Positions 37,914 through 46,770 are shown, numbered from the stretch's first letter. The stretch is DNA of 64,000 nt from Pusillimonas sp. MFBS29 (GCF_020687695.1 NZ_JAJEWL010000002.1:1-64000); one strand, 5' to 3'. Notes: generated by a model from the sequence alone, not told the origin. Made by a program: numbers and translations.

Positions 37914-39170
37914 TTAGGATACCAGCGGTGTTACCGCTGCGGTATGAGTACGGATGATGCCCGAGCGTTCGAGTTGGGCCAAGGTTTCGGCATCGATACC
38001 TGCGCGCTCCAGTATCGGGCGGGTATGCTGGCCAACGCCGGGGGCGCCGGCCGGTGTTGGCCCGCCATCCTGCTCACAGGTAAAGCCCAGGCCCCGGGTA
38101 CGCAGCTCGCCGTCCCCCTGAGGGTAGCGGAAGTCCGGCAGACTGACGCAAGCGGTGGCCTGGACCTCATGTAGAAACTCTTCAAGCTTTCTTACCTTGG
38201 CAGCCGGTACCCCGGCCTGGCCCAGGTGCTCTTCCAGCTGCGTTGCGCTGCATGATGCAAATGCCTGGCGCAGGCGGTGAGCGACGTATTCGCGGTCGTT
38301 GGGTACAACAAAACCATTGGGAAGGTTGAAAGCGGCCAGATCAAGGGCGCGGGCGTCTTCGCACAAGGCCTCGACCCCGAGCACGGCTGCCAGCTTGCGA
38401 AACTGGGCAGGTGTATTCGCGGCCACCGCCAGCCAGCCGTCAGCGCATTGATAAGTGTCGGCGGCGGGGCTGCCGGTATAACCACGATTGCCAACGCGTT
38501 GCGTCGGCGTACCCTCGTTCAGGTAGGCGCAAGTGCTGGGGTACATCAGCATCAGTGATGCCTGGATCATGGACGCATCGATGTACTGGCCGGTGCCGTC
38601 GCGCCATCTGCGGTGCAGCGACGAAACGATGGACAGTGCGCCCAGCATGCCGACCGCTACGTCGATGATGGGGAAGCCGACCTTGATCGGGGGCGCGTTA
38701 TCTCCCTCTCCAGACATCATCATCATGCCCGTAAGCGCCTGGACGACATGATCATAAGCACCGCGCTGCGCCCATTTCCCTTGTTGACCAAAGCCCGAGA
38801 TGGAGCAGTAGACGATATCGGGTTTGACTGCCTTGATGGATGCATAGTCGAGTCCGTAGCGGGCCACTACGCCAGGCCGGAAGTTTTCGATGAAGACATC
38901 GGCCGATGCGGCAAGCGTTCTGAGTAGTTCCGCTCCTTCCTGCAGCCTGATATCGAGTGCCAAGGACTGCTTGCCGGCGTTGATGGCGGCAAACCCATTG
39001 GGGGTGTCGGTGTCGACACTATCTTTCATCGAGCGCAGGACCTCACCGGCTTGCGGCGGCTCCACCTTGATGACTTCTGCGCCCAATTGCGCCAGGTAAA
39101 ACGAGGTTAGCGGTCCGGCAATTACATGTGACAGATCCAGTACTCGCACGCCTTCGAGTGGCTTGGCCAT
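37914..39170 (-). CDS. CaiB/BaiF CoA-transferase family protein
   Basis: The 418-residue family III CoA-transferase begins MAKPLEGVRVLDLSHVIAGP, with YLAQLGAEVIKVEPPQAGEV near residue 27, NAGKQSLALDI near 64, and the catalytic Asp in KVGFPIIDVAVGMLGALSIV near 170. These enzymes move CoA between carboxylic acids, here presumably activating the acid brought in by the neighbouring binding protein. It lies between the Bug gene and the SDR gene with gaps of 12 and 25 bases. Confidence 0.93.
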   Translation of the reverse strand: MAKPLEGVRVLDLSHVIAGPLTSFYLAQLGAEVIKVEPPQAGEVLRSMKDSVDTDTPNGFAAINAGKQSLALDIRLQEGAELLRTLAASADVFIENFRPGVVARYGLDYASIKAVKPDIVYCSISGFGQQGKWAQRGAYDHVVQALTGMMMMSGEGDNAPPIKVGFPIIDVAVGMLGALSIVSSLHRRWRDGTGQYIDASMIQASLMLMYPSTCAYLNEGTPTQRVGNRGYTGSPAADTYQCADGWLAVAANTPAQFRKLAAVLGVEALCEDARALDLAAFNLPNGFVVPNDREYVAHRLRQAFASCSATQLEEHLGQAGVPAAKVRKLEEFLHEVQATACVSLPDFRYPQGDGELRTRGLGFTCEQDGGPTPAGAPGVGQHTRPILERAGIDAETLAQLERSGIIRTHTAAVTPLVS

Positions 39171-39182
39171 ATAGGGCTCCGG

Positions 39183-40160
39183 TTAGCCGGCGGTGATGCC
39201 GGCGAGTTTGATGATGTCGGCCCACTTCTGGTATTCGCGGCGGACGAACTGTGCATGTTCCTGCGGGCTTTCGCTCTGGATCACGCGGTTGCCGGTGGTC
39301 GCAAATTGACGATGAACGGATTCGTCCTTGAGGGCGGCTATGGTCTTGTGAAAGAGCGTATTGACGGCGACTTCCGGTGATTGCCGGGGCAGCCAGAAGC
39401 CGAACCAGAATTCCTGGATGGCCAGCTCGCTGTTCAGGATTTCGTGCAAGGCCGGGACACCGGCAAGCTGGGGCATGGGGTCCCGGCTGGATACAGCCAG
39501 GGCACGCAGTTTGCCACCATTCACCTGGGGAATGGCAGTCCCGGCGATGGTGAAGGCGAAGTCAGTGTCGCCGCGCATGAGCGAGGCGGGAATTTCCACC
39601 GAACCTTTGAAGGGAATGTGCACGGCATCGGCGTTCAACAGCGATACAAAGGTCGCACCACCCAGATGTGCGCCTGATCCAATGCCGCCGGACGCATAGT
39701 TCAGCTTGCCAGGGCGATCGTGCATGGCGTCGATCAGGTCCTGGATGGTGTGGTAGGGCGAGTCGGCGGAGACAACCAGCACCGTAGGGGAGGTGGCGAT
39801 GACCGTGACTGGCACGAAATCGTTGACGGGATCGAATGCAAGGCTGGGTTGCAGCGCCTTCTGGATCAGATGCGAATTGGATCCCATCAGGACCGTGTAC
39901 CCGTCTGCCTTGGCCTGGGCCACATGCTGCGCGGCCAGGACACCGCCTGCGCCGACTTTGTTCTCGACCACGACCGTCTGGCCCAGAGCGTCGCCGAGCG
40001 TGGGGCCGAACTGGCGCATCATGATGTCAGGCCCACCGCCGGCAGCGTAGGGCACCACAACGCGGACTGATCGGGAAGGATAGGTTTCAGCGGCATGAAC
40101 GGCTGACTTGAACATCAGGCTGGCGCTCAGGGCACCCAGGCAGAAATTTCGGCGTTTCAT
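39183..40160 (-). CDS. Bug-type tripartite tricarboxylate transporter binding protein
   Basis: The 325-residue periplasmic protein has a signal peptide (MKRRNFCLGALSASLMFKSA, cut near VHAAE), then YPSRSVRVVVPYAAGGGPDI, VVENKVGAGGVLAAQHVAQA and KLNYASGGIGSGAHLGGATF, all typical of the Bug family. Bug proteins bind carboxylates; many are orphans without TctAB membrane subunits, and none are seen here. It is the first gene of the operon with CaiB, SDR and MaoC, so its ligand is probably the pathway substrate. Confidence 0.95.
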   Translation of the reverse strand: MKRRNFCLGALSASLMFKSAVHAAETYPSRSVRVVVPYAAGGGPDIMMRQFGPTLGDALGQTVVVENKVGAGGVLAAQHVAQAKADGYTVLMGSNSHLIQKALQPSLAFDPVNDFVPVTVIATSPTVLVVSADSPYHTIQDLIDAMHDRPGKLNYASGGIGSGAHLGGATFVSLLNADAVHIPFKGSVEIPASLMRGDTDFAFTIAGTAIPQVNGGKLRALAVSSRDPMPQLAGVPALHEILNSELAIQEFWFGFWLPRQSPEVAVNTLFHKTIAALKDESVHRQFATTGNRVIQSESPQEHAQFVRREYQKWADIIKLAGITAG

Positions 40161-40257
40161 GTTGTCTCCTTGTAATGCAGCAAGGTTAACGAAATAGGAT
40201 ATATATAAAAAGTGATATATTTTGATATGGTGATAACTTTAAGTTTTATATAGGCTT
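40161..40257. promoter_or_regulatory. divergent Bug operon / LysR regulator control region
   Basis: An AT-rich 97-bp gap with repeated TGATAT (AGTGATATATTTTGATATGG) and GATATATATA segments, the sort of site bound by a LysR regulator at its own divergent promoter. Exact boxes cannot be fixed. Confidence 0.4.
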
Positions 40258-41190
40258 ATGAGCGACGAAATCCTGCCAGACCACCTGGTTGCCAAACTGC
40301 GTTTTCGCCACCTGCAGCTTCTGACCTTGGTACAGGCCCACGGCAGTCTTAGAGCCGCCAGCCAGGCGCTTAATCTCACGCAGCCGGCCTTGAGCAAGGC
40401 ACTCTCCGAGATTGAAAGTGCGTTTGGTTACAAGCTGTTCGTACGCAGTGCGAGAGGACTGACACCCACGGTGCAGGGGGCTGCCGTACTGCGCGGCGCG
40501 GCGCTGTTGCTTGAAGAACTTGTTCACCTGCGTGCCGAAGCGGGCATGGCCGAACGCTACGGTGCTCGAATCCGTATCGGGGCACCTCCGTTTGTGGCAC
40601 AAACCTACCTGCCCGATGTCGTCGGGAAGCTGGTCAGGCGTGAGTTGCCGATGCGGGTCCAGCTTCACGAGGATAGGGTGCCTGCGCTCACCGACGCATT
40701 GCAGCAGGGCAAGCTTGATGCCCTGATCACGACCTTGCCCTTGCAGATGATGGAGACCGGTGCCGGTTCGCTTCAATACACCAGGCTGTTCGAGGTGCGG
40801 TTTGCGGTGATTGCGGCCAGCAAGCATCCGGTTTTCCAGGCGACCCGCATAGATTGGGCGCGACTGATGAAAGAGCAGTGGGTGATGCAGACTGAAGGCT
40901 CGATGGGTCGCAAGCTGATCGAAGACTGCTTCACCCATGCCGGTGTGCCGGTTCCGGTGCCGCTGATCGAATCAACCAGCCCGACGACGACTCTCCAGCT
41001 CGTGGCTGCCGGACTGGGGATCGGCATGGTTCCCGATGTTTTCCTGTTTCATCACAGAGTGCAGCAAGAGGAGGCTGTAAGGCGGATCCCGGTGGTGCCT
41101 GAGCCATACTCCAGCGTGGTAGCCCTGGTTGTGCGGCAGGGACCCTTGAGCGATAGGCTGGCTCTGTTGAAGGAGGCGCTAGGTGTCTGA
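40258..41190 (+). CDS. LysR-family transcriptional regulator
   Basis: The 310-residue protein has an N-terminal winged helix (LRFRHLQLLTLVQAHGSLRA, ASQALNLTQPALSKALSEIE) and a C-terminal type 2 periplasmic-binding fold (IRIGAPPFVAQTYLP; LQLVAAGLGIGMVPDVFLFH). The KLRFRHLQLL start resembles the PcaQ/GbpR-type subgroup. It diverges from the Bug-CaiB-SDR-MaoC operon and most likely activates it when the acid or its CoA ester is present. Confidence 0.92.
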   Translation: MSDEILPDHLVAKLRFRHLQLLTLVQAHGSLRAASQALNLTQPALSKALSEIESAFGYKLFVRSARGLTPTVQGAAVLRGAALLLEELVHLRAEAGMAERYGARIRIGAPPFVAQTYLPDVVGKLVRRELPMRVQLHEDRVPALTDALQQGKLDALITTLPLQMMETGAGSLQYTRLFEVRFAVIAASKHPVFQATRIDWARLMKEQWVMQTEGSMGRKLIEDCFTHAGVPVPVPLIESTSPTTTLQLVAAGLGIGMVPDVFLFHHRVQQEEAVRRIPVVPEPYSSVVALVVRQGPLSDRLALLKEALGV

Positions 41191-41300
41191 GGGTGCTGTG
41201 GAAAAATAACCTCAGGCACAAAAATAAGTCTTGCACAAAATACTGTTGTTTTGTACAGTTCAGTTATGGATCAGCTGTATTTTTAAACAGTAGTAGTTGC

Positions 41301-41344
41301 TGACACCCGCCCTGCACAGGGCGGCAGGCTAAAGCCAGGTGTCA
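41301..41344 (+). ncRNA. possible structured leader, three-way junction
   Basis: TGACACC pairs with GGTGTCA (7 bp) and encloses two hairpins: CGCCCT-GCAC-AGGGCG and GGC-TAAA-GCC. It lies 20 bases before the ATG of a 58-codon frame. It does not match any riboswitch class I know; it could also be a processed or regulatory element of the small gene's mRNA. Confidence 0.35.
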
Positions 41345-41364
41345 ACGCCTTTTGCGAGACAAAC

Positions 41365-41541
41365 ATGAAAACCAATCATCCCGCCGATCTCCCCACAAAA
41401 TGGCCCTTTTCGTCACAGCCGGCAAAAAAGAAGGGCGCCCGCCTTAGCCGCGGCTCCATGGTCGCCGACGTCTGCCTGGTCGCGGTGTGGGGTGCCACCA
41501 TCCCCGGCCTCATGTGGCTGGGGGCCATGGGCGGCTTTTAA
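41365..41541 (+). CDS. small single-pass membrane protein, 58 residues, unknown
   Basis: The frame begins MKTNHPADLPTKWPFSSQPA, has a basic stretch KKKGARLSRG and then a hydrophobic segment MVADVCLVAVWGATIPGLMW before the end LGAMGGF. A cytoplasmic basic N-terminus and one membrane helix are predicted. The upstream site is weak (GCGAGAC). I do not recognise the family. Support is the coherent protein pattern, the structured leader just before it and the rplS promoter just behind its stop. Confidence 0.5.
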   Translation: MKTNHPADLPTKWPFSSQPAKKKGARLSRGSMVADVCLVAVWGATIPGLMWLGAMGGF

Positions 41542-41558
41542 AAAACTCTGTTTACTTG

Positions 41559-41564
41559 TATAAT
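41559..41564 (+). promoter_or_regulatory. rplS: TATAAT -10 box of rplS
   Basis: A perfect TATAAT stands 136 bases before the rplS start. The -35 position is weak. It implies that rplS here has its own promoter and a ~125-base leader. Confidence 0.5.
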
Positions 41565-41699
41565 GCTTGGCTTTGCTAACTCATCCTCTGACAGGCGCAA
41601 TAAAACCTTGGGCTATTTACCTTGCCCCGGGAAATAAAGTTAAGGCTATGCGGCCAGAACTGTAATGCCCTTATCAAGATGAAACCTGGAGTGTTCACC

Positions 41700-42089
41700 G
41701 TGAACCTGATCGAACTTCTTGAACAAGAAGAAATCGCCCGCCTGACCGGCGGCGAAGCCAAGCCAGACTTTGGTCCTGGCGACACCGTTATCGTTAACGT
41801 AAACGTGGTTGAAGGCGCCCGCAAGCGCGTACAGGCCTACGAAGGCGTGGTCATTGGCCGTCGCAACCGTGGCTTGAATTCGTCTTTCATCGTCCGCAAG
41901 ATCTCTTCGGGCGAAGCTGTTGAACGTACATTCCAGCTTTACTCACCCCAAATCGCCAGCATCGAAGTCAAGCGCCGTGGTGACGTCCGCCGTGCTAAAC
42001 TTTACTATCTGCGTAGCCGCTCGGGTAAAGCCGCTCGTATTAAAGAAAAACTGGTGCGTAAATCGGCCAAGAATGTCGCAGCTGAATAA
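41700..42089 (+). CDS. rplS: 50S ribosomal protein L19
   Basis: The 129-residue protein starts with [21 protein letters not shown]-like [15 protein letters not shown], then [20 protein letters not shown] and [20 protein letters not shown], ending [15 protein letters not shown]. It sits at the 30S-50S interface. GGAG 8 bases before the GTG supports this start. In most betaproteobacteria rplS ends an rpsP-rimM-trmD operon; those genes are not upstream here. Confidence 0.96.
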   Translation: MNLIELLEQEEIARLTGGEAKPDFGPGDTVIVNVNVVEGARKRVQAYEGVVIGRRNRGLNSSFIVRKISSGEAVERTFQLYSPQIASIEVKRRGDVRRAKLYYLRSRSGKAARIKEKLVRKSAKNVAAE

Positions 42090-42115
42090 GCTGTAGCACT
42101 CCGATACTATCCAGC

Positions 42116-42144
42116 AAAGGCACCCCGGCGGGTGCCTTTGTTTT
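42116..42144 (+). terminator. intrinsic terminator after rplS
   Basis: AAAGGCACCC-CGGC-GGGTGCCTTT followed by GTTTTAT: a perfect 10-bp stem. Confidence 0.88.
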
Positions 42145-42900
42145 ATGAGTCTTATGTCGCAAAGCATATTACCTTCTCGAAGTCGGCGTGTCCTTGCTGC
42201 GGGTTTTGACCCTCTGACCCAACCTGTTGTCGAGAATCCGGTCCTGCAGGCATTGTCTTCAGGCAGCCTCCAATCCGATTTCATACAGTCTGCCTTTTCC
42301 CGTCCCGTCGATTGGCAGGTGGAACCCGTCTTCACCGAGTCCTTCCAGGCAGATACCATACAGTTTCAGGACGTCATCCAGGCGGCGGTGCTGTTTCCGC
42401 TGGTGCAGCGCCCCGAGGGTCTGCATGTATTGTTTACGCGGCGTGCTTCCCATCTGTACGATCATGCAGGCCAGATATCTTTCCCCGGCGGCCGAATAGA
42501 ACCCACCGATCGCGACGCGATTGCGGCTGCCTTGCGTGAAACCCAGGAAGAAATCGGAGTAGAGCCCGAATATGTTCAGCTTATAGGCACGCAACCCTGT
42601 TTCCTGACCTCAACGCGCTTCACCATGAAGCCGGTCATTGGTCTGATACGCCCGGGCTTTACCATCGTGCCCGATACCACCGAGGTTGCCGAGGTTTTCG
42701 AAGTCCCCTTGTCGGTATTAATGGATACCAGCCTGCATCGCCTGCACCAGGCCAACCTGCCTGATGGCGGCCACAGGTTTTATTTTTCCCTGACCTGGAA
42801 GTCTTACTTTATCTGGGGCGCCACGGCTGCACTGATACGTAACTTCTATCATTTCCTTGCTGCTGCCGAAACCCAGCTTGTGCAAGGCAAGCGGCTCTGA
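42145..42900 (+). CDS. Nudix hydrolase, CoA pyrophosphatase-like (NudL)
   Basis: The 251-residue protein has VLFTRRASHLYDHAGQISFP near residue 92 and the Nudix box GGRIEPTDRDAIAAALRETQ followed by EEIGV, with the CoA-family signature LxxHxGQISFPGG. It probably hydrolyses CoA or acyl-CoA to phosphopantetheine and ADP. A second Met (residue 4) is an alternative start. The position after rplS is conserved in Alcaligenaceae. Confidence 0.88.
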   Translation: MSLMSQSILPSRSRRVLAAGFDPLTQPVVENPVLQALSSGSLQSDFIQSAFSRPVDWQVEPVFTESFQADTIQFQDVIQAAVLFPLVQRPEGLHVLFTRRASHLYDHAGQISFPGGRIEPTDRDAIAAALRETQEEIGVEPEYVQLIGTQPCFLTSTRFTMKPVIGLIRPGFTIVPDTTEVAEVFEVPLSVLMDTSLHRLHQANLPDGGHRFYFSLTWKSYFIWGATAALIRNFYHFLAAAETQLVQGKRL

Positions 42901-42910
42901 TTCTCAGCTT

Positions 42911-43813
42911 TCAGTACCGGCCCTGTGCCTCATTCTCGGCCAGTATTCTCTTGTACAGATCGTGCCTCTGGGGGGCAATGTCGCCACGCTCCAAAGCAGC
43001 CAGCACGCCGCAACCAGGCTCATGTCTGTGAGTGCAGTTATAGAAACGACAATGTTCCACGCCTGCACTGAACTCGGGAAAACCGTGCTCAATGTCGGTG
43101 GCGCTCAGATGATATAAGCCAAATGCCTGGAAACCGGGCGAGTCTATCAGGTCACCGCCGCCGGGCAGGTGATAAAGGCGAGTGCTGGTCGTCGTGTGCT
43201 TGCCTGTACCCAGAGCCTGGGAATGCTCTTGTGTATGGGCCTGTGCTTGCGGCACCAGCACATTGAGCAGCGTGGATTTTCCCATGCCACTTTGTCCCAG
43301 CAGCAGGCTGCAGCGCTCTTGCAGCAAGGGGCCCAGCCTGGCATGTACCTGTTCCGGGTTGGTGGCACAGACTTCAATAATCTCGGTTCCGGTATTTGCC
43401 AGCAACGACAGCTGTTCGCGCGCGCGCGGCAGGCTGGCATGCAGGTCGGTTTTGTTCAGAACGACAATGGGCTTGATATCCGCACTGTGGGCGGCCACCA
43501 GGGCCCGCCACAGCAGGTCATCTGAAAAAAGAGGTTCTGGTGCAACCACGATGAGCAGCTGATCGACATTGGCGGCAAACTGCTTGCTGCGTATGTCGTC
43601 GGAACGATAAAGCAGGCTGCTGCGCTCCAGGACCTGGTCGATTGCTCCTTCGAGTTCCCCCTGGGGACTGATGCATACCCGATCGCCCACCACAGCCACC
43701 GCTTTTTTCCCGCGTGGAAAACATTTTCGCAGACTGCCATCGGACAGTTCCACGGTGTAGTGGCGACCGTGGGCTGCAATGACACGCCCGTGCAGGACGG
43801 GAGCTTTATCCAT
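42911..43813 (-). CDS. rsgA: ribosome small-subunit-dependent GTPase
   Basis: The 300-residue circularly permuted GTPase has an OB-fold start (GRVIAAHGRHYTVELSDGSL), the G4 motif VLNKTDLHAS near residue 118, the P-loop LLLGQSGMGKSTLLNVLVP near 172, G3 LIDSPGFQAFGLYHL near 220, and a zinc site HCRFYNCTHRHEPGC. It releases immature factors from the 30S subunit. It overlaps the upstream M48 gene by 8 bases. Confidence 0.96.
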   Translation of the reverse strand: MDKAPVLHGRVIAAHGRHYTVELSDGSLRKCFPRGKKAVAVVGDRVCISPQGELEGAIDQVLERSSLLYRSDDIRSKQFAANVDQLLIVVAPEPLFSDDLLWRALVAAHSADIKPIVVLNKTDLHASLPRAREQLSLLANTGTEIIEVCATNPEQVHARLGPLLQERCSLLLGQSGMGKSTLLNVLVPQAQAHTQEHSQALGTGKHTTTSTRLYHLPGGGDLIDSPGFQAFGLYHLSATDIEHGFPEFSAGVEHCRFYNCTHRHEPGCGVLAALERGDIAPQRHDLYKRILAENEAQGRY

Positions 43814-45050
43814 GTTTGAGCTGTTGTATGCGTATCACGGCAGGCGGGTGGCTATCGTAAAACGCAGAGTGTACCGGATCAGGCGTCAGGGTGGCTGCAT
43901 TATCGTCATACAGCTTGACCAGTGCTGAAATCAGCTGGCTCGAGGACGAGACTTCGGCAGCGTAGCGATCGGCCTGAAACTCATCGCGGCGTGACATCCA
44001 GCTGGCCAGAGGTGTGGCCCAGAACGTGAAAACCGGCATGACAAGAAAGAACAGGATGAGCGCAAGCGCGTCGTTCGGTCTGCCCAGCTGAGGAAGGACG
44101 CCAAGATCAACGTAGAACCAGACCTGGGTAGAGAGCCAGCCCAGCAACAGCAGAAATGCCAGTGCGAGCGTAAAGCTCACGACCATGCGCTTGATAATGT
44201 GCCTGTGCTTGAAATGGCCCAGTTCATGCGCCAGCACGGCTTCGGTTTCGTCCACGTTCAGGCGTGAAAGCAAGGTGTCGAAAAAAACGATGCGCCGTGC
44301 ATTGCCAAAGCCGGTGAAATAAGCGTTGCCATGGGCGGAGCGGCGCGAGCCGTCCATGACGAAAAGCCCGCCCAACGAGAACCCGCAGCGCCGGGCCAGC
44401 GCATGAATGCGCTCTGCCATTTCGGGATTGTCCAGGGGCGTGAACTTGTTGAACATGGGCGCAATGACGGTTGGGAACAGCCAAAGGATCAGGAAATTAA
44501 AGACGACCCACAGACCCCAAGCCCACCATACCCAATTGGTACCCGCGTTGCCCATGACCCACAATACGCCCGCGACCAGCGGGGTGCCTAGCGTCAGGGT
44601 GATGAGCAAGGTTTTGATGGAGTCCTGGATGAACAGGCCAGGCGTGACCCGGTTAAAACCATAGCGGGCTTCCAGCTTGAACTTGCGCCAGGCTGAAAAG
44701 GGCAGTCCAATCAGGCCCATCAAGGCCAGGACGGCACCGATCAGGGCCAGCTGGCGCAGCATCTCGTGTTCGATCAGCAAGCCCAGCTGCATATCAAGGA
44801 ACTGCAGGCCGCCCAGCAAGGTCAGGCAGACCAGCACGACGGCCTCGGTGATACGCTCGGCCATGGAAAACTGAATCTTTGCGATGGTATAGTCGGCGGC
44901 GCGTTGATGGCTGCGCAGGCCGATTCTGTCGGAAAACTCTTCGGGAACCTTGTCCCGATGTTTTTGCACATGGCGAAGCTGGCGCGAATCGAGCCAGAAC
45001 CGAACGACAATGTCCGCAATCAGAAAGACGATGAACAGCAATGTAAACAT
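43806..45050 (-). CDS. M48 family metallopeptidase (Ste24-like)
   Basis: The 414-residue integral membrane protease has several membrane helices, the zinc motif EAVLAHELGHFKHRHIIKRM near residue 275 and the downstream ligand in DEFQADRYAAEVSSSSQ near 355. An N-terminal helix and long cytoplasmic loop match bacterial Ste24/CAAX-protease homologues rather than the shorter HtpX. Its substrates are unknown; the family clears misfolded membrane proteins. It diverges from orn. Confidence 0.93.
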   Translation of the reverse strand: MFTLLFIVFLIADIVVRFWLDSRQLRHVQKHRDKVPEEFSDRIGLRSHQRAADYTIAKIQFSMAERITEAVVLVCLTLLGGLQFLDMQLGLLIEHEMLRQLALIGAVLALMGLIGLPFSAWRKFKLEARYGFNRVTPGLFIQDSIKTLLITLTLGTPLVAGVLWVMGNAGTNWVWWAWGLWVVFNFLILWLFPTVIAPMFNKFTPLDNPEMAERIHALARRCGFSLGGLFVMDGSRRSAHGNAYFTGFGNARRIVFFDTLLSRLNVDETEAVLAHELGHFKHRHIIKRMVVSFTLALAFLLLLGWLSTQVWFYVDLGVLPQLGRPNDALALILFFLVMPVFTFWATPLASWMSRRDEFQADRYAAEVSSSSQLISALVKLYDDNAATLTPDPVHSAFYDSHPPAVIRIQQLKHG

Positions 45051-45099
45051 GGGCAGCGGGCGTATGAGAGAATCTGTGTTTTAAAGAAGGATTAAAGTT

Positions 45100-45645
45100 A
45101 TGGCAGGAAATGACCAGCGTTTGGTATGGCTTGACATGGAAATGACCGGGTTAGACCCGGAAAAAGAACGCATAATTGAAGTGGCGGTCGTTATTACCGA
45201 GCCCGACCTGACGTTTGTGGCAGAGGGTCCTGTACTGGTTATACACCAAAGCGATGAGCTGCTCGATGCGATGGATAAATGGAATCAGTCCACACACGGA
45301 AAAAGTGGCCTTATCGATAAGGTCAAGGCATCGACCCTGACCGAAGCCCAGGCTGAAGACCAGCTTCTGGAGTTTCTGGCACAACACGTGCCGTCGGGCA
45401 AATCGCCTATGTGCGGCAATACCATAGGCCAGGATCGCCGCTTCATGGTCAAGTATATGCCCAGGCTGGAAGCCTTCTTTCATTATCGCAATCTGGATGT
45501 CAGCACGCTTAAAGAGCTTGCGCTGCGCTGGAAGCCGGAAGTCTACCGAAGCTTTGTCAAGAAAAGCCGGCACGAAGCGCTGGCCGATATCTACGAATCC
45601 ATCGACGAACTCAAGCATTATCGCGAGCATTTCATAAAAATCTGA
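45100..45645 (+). CDS. orn: oligoribonuclease
   Basis: The 181-residue DEDDh exonuclease has [20 protein letters not shown] at the start (Asp, Glu), [20 protein letters not shown] near residue 105 and [20 protein letters not shown] near the end (His, Asp). It degrades dinucleotides, including pGpG. AAGGA lies upstream of the ATG. Confidence 0.97.
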   Translation: MAGNDQRLVWLDMEMTGLDPEKERIIEVAVVITEPDLTFVAEGPVLVIHQSDELLDAMDKWNQSTHGKSGLIDKVKASTLTEAQAEDQLLEFLAQHVPSGKSPMCGNTIGQDRRFMVKYMPRLEAFFHYRNLDVSTLKELALRWKPEVYRSFVKKSRHEALADIYESIDELKHYREHFIKI

Positions 45646-45687
45646 ATGCGGTTCTGCAGGGCGGTGCGCCAGCCGGCCCTGCGACGA

Positions 45688-46641
45688 TCATGCAGCCTGT
45701 ACTCCAGGCGTTCGATTGCGGCCGCCAAAGCGCTTGAATACCTCGGGCCTCAGGGCCCGATAGTGTTCCGGATCCTGGCCCAGCAACTCGTCAAGAAATA
45801 CTTCCGCCTGGTCGAATACGCGCCAGTACAAGGCGCCGCATAGCTGGCGTGCCGGGTGCCCGGGCCAGTCTTGCGGCAGCATCTGCGCGGGCAGCTGTGG
45901 ATCATGCAGCACGATGCGGCGCCATTCATGAAAAGCCAGTGCACGTATGGTGTAGGCCTGCGCCGGGCGCATGTCACTGTTGACGCCGGCCAGCATGGGG
46001 CCGAAGGTATCCAGAAAGCCCTGGTATTGCCCGGCCACGCCGTCCAGGTCCCAGCATTGCGAAACCAGTTCGGTGATCAGCAGCCCTTTGCCTTCATTCA
46101 TTTCATGGGCGCCCAGCACGAGGGCATGACCACTGAGTTTGAGCTTGCCCAGCACTTTGTGGGCGGCCTTGGTCTGATTGCGGGGCAGGGCGAAGATGCC
46201 GGGCGCGATGGCGCCGAAGCCGGCCCAGATCAGCTCGCGGCGGACTTCACCACGTTTACTGAGGCTGGCGTTACCGAATCGAGGTAATACCACCAGCGTC
46301 CAGTCACCTTCCCATACGGGTGACGAACCGTCGTAGATGCGACCTGATGCCTGTTCGGTCAGTTCCCTGCCGAGAGGGCTCAGGCGATACAGGCTGCGGC
46401 GACCGTGCCGCTCGGATTGCAGCCAGTCTTGCGCGACCAGTCTGAACACACTGGTACGCAGCAGTCGTTCATTGACGCCCAGCGGGGTGACCAGCTCGAT
46501 CAACTTGCTCAGCCAGATGCTGCCACCGTGTGGTTCGATGGCGTCGCCCAGCAGGGTCACGCACAGCGATTTTGCCCGGGGCGGGTTGGTCGCCAGCAAA
46601 TTGCGGATCTGGTCTTCAAGTGAGTGCTGCGTATCGGCCAT
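45688..46641 (-). CDS. paaX: phenylacetate operon repressor PaaX
   Basis: The 317-residue protein has an N-terminal winged helix (LIELVTPLGVNERLLRTSVF, RLVAQDWLQSERHGRRSLYR) and the PaaX core (DGSSPVWEGDWTLVVLPRFG; GVNSDMRPAQAYTIRALAFH). PaaX represses paa promoters until phenylacetyl-CoA binds. It diverges from paaA across 188 bp that hold the promoter and a palindrome. Length matches E. coli PaaX. Confidence 0.95.
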   Translation of the reverse strand: MADTQHSLEDQIRNLLATNPPRAKSLCVTLLGDAIEPHGGSIWLSKLIELVTPLGVNERLLRTSVFRLVAQDWLQSERHGRRSLYRLSPLGRELTEQASGRIYDGSSPVWEGDWTLVVLPRFGNASLSKRGEVRRELIWAGFGAIAPGIFALPRNQTKAAHKVLGKLKLSGHALVLGAHEMNEGKGLLITELVSQCWDLDGVAGQYQGFLDTFGPMLAGVNSDMRPAQAYTIRALAFHEWRRIVLHDPQLPAQMLPQDWPGHPARQLCGALYWRVFDQAEVFLDELLGQDPEHYRALRPEVFKRFGGRNRTPGVQAA

Positions 46642-46731
46642 GTGTGTGTGCCGCGTTGCCCGCGGCCTGGTTCGGGATATCGAATTATAGGAAGGAGTCG
46701 GGGAATCAGAGTAGCACCTTTAATTTGATAC

Positions 46732-46770
46732 TTAAATTTGATTGACATCAATATTTTTGTATTAAATAAT
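46732..46770 (+). promoter_or_regulatory. paaA promoter with FNR-type palindrome and TTAAATTTGA motif
   Basis: TTGACA (46742-46747), 17 bases, AATAAT (46765-46770). TTGATTGACATCAA (46738-46751) is a perfect FNR/ANR consensus, overlapping the -35 box. TTAAATTTGA (46732-46741) recurs before paaN (50585-50594) and may be part of the PaaX operator. Confidence 0.55.

Noticed and set aside
41301-41344. Intrinsic terminator or guanidine-II (mini-ykkC) riboswitch
   Set aside because: No T run follows, and the hairpin loops lack the ACGR sequence needed for guanidine-II.
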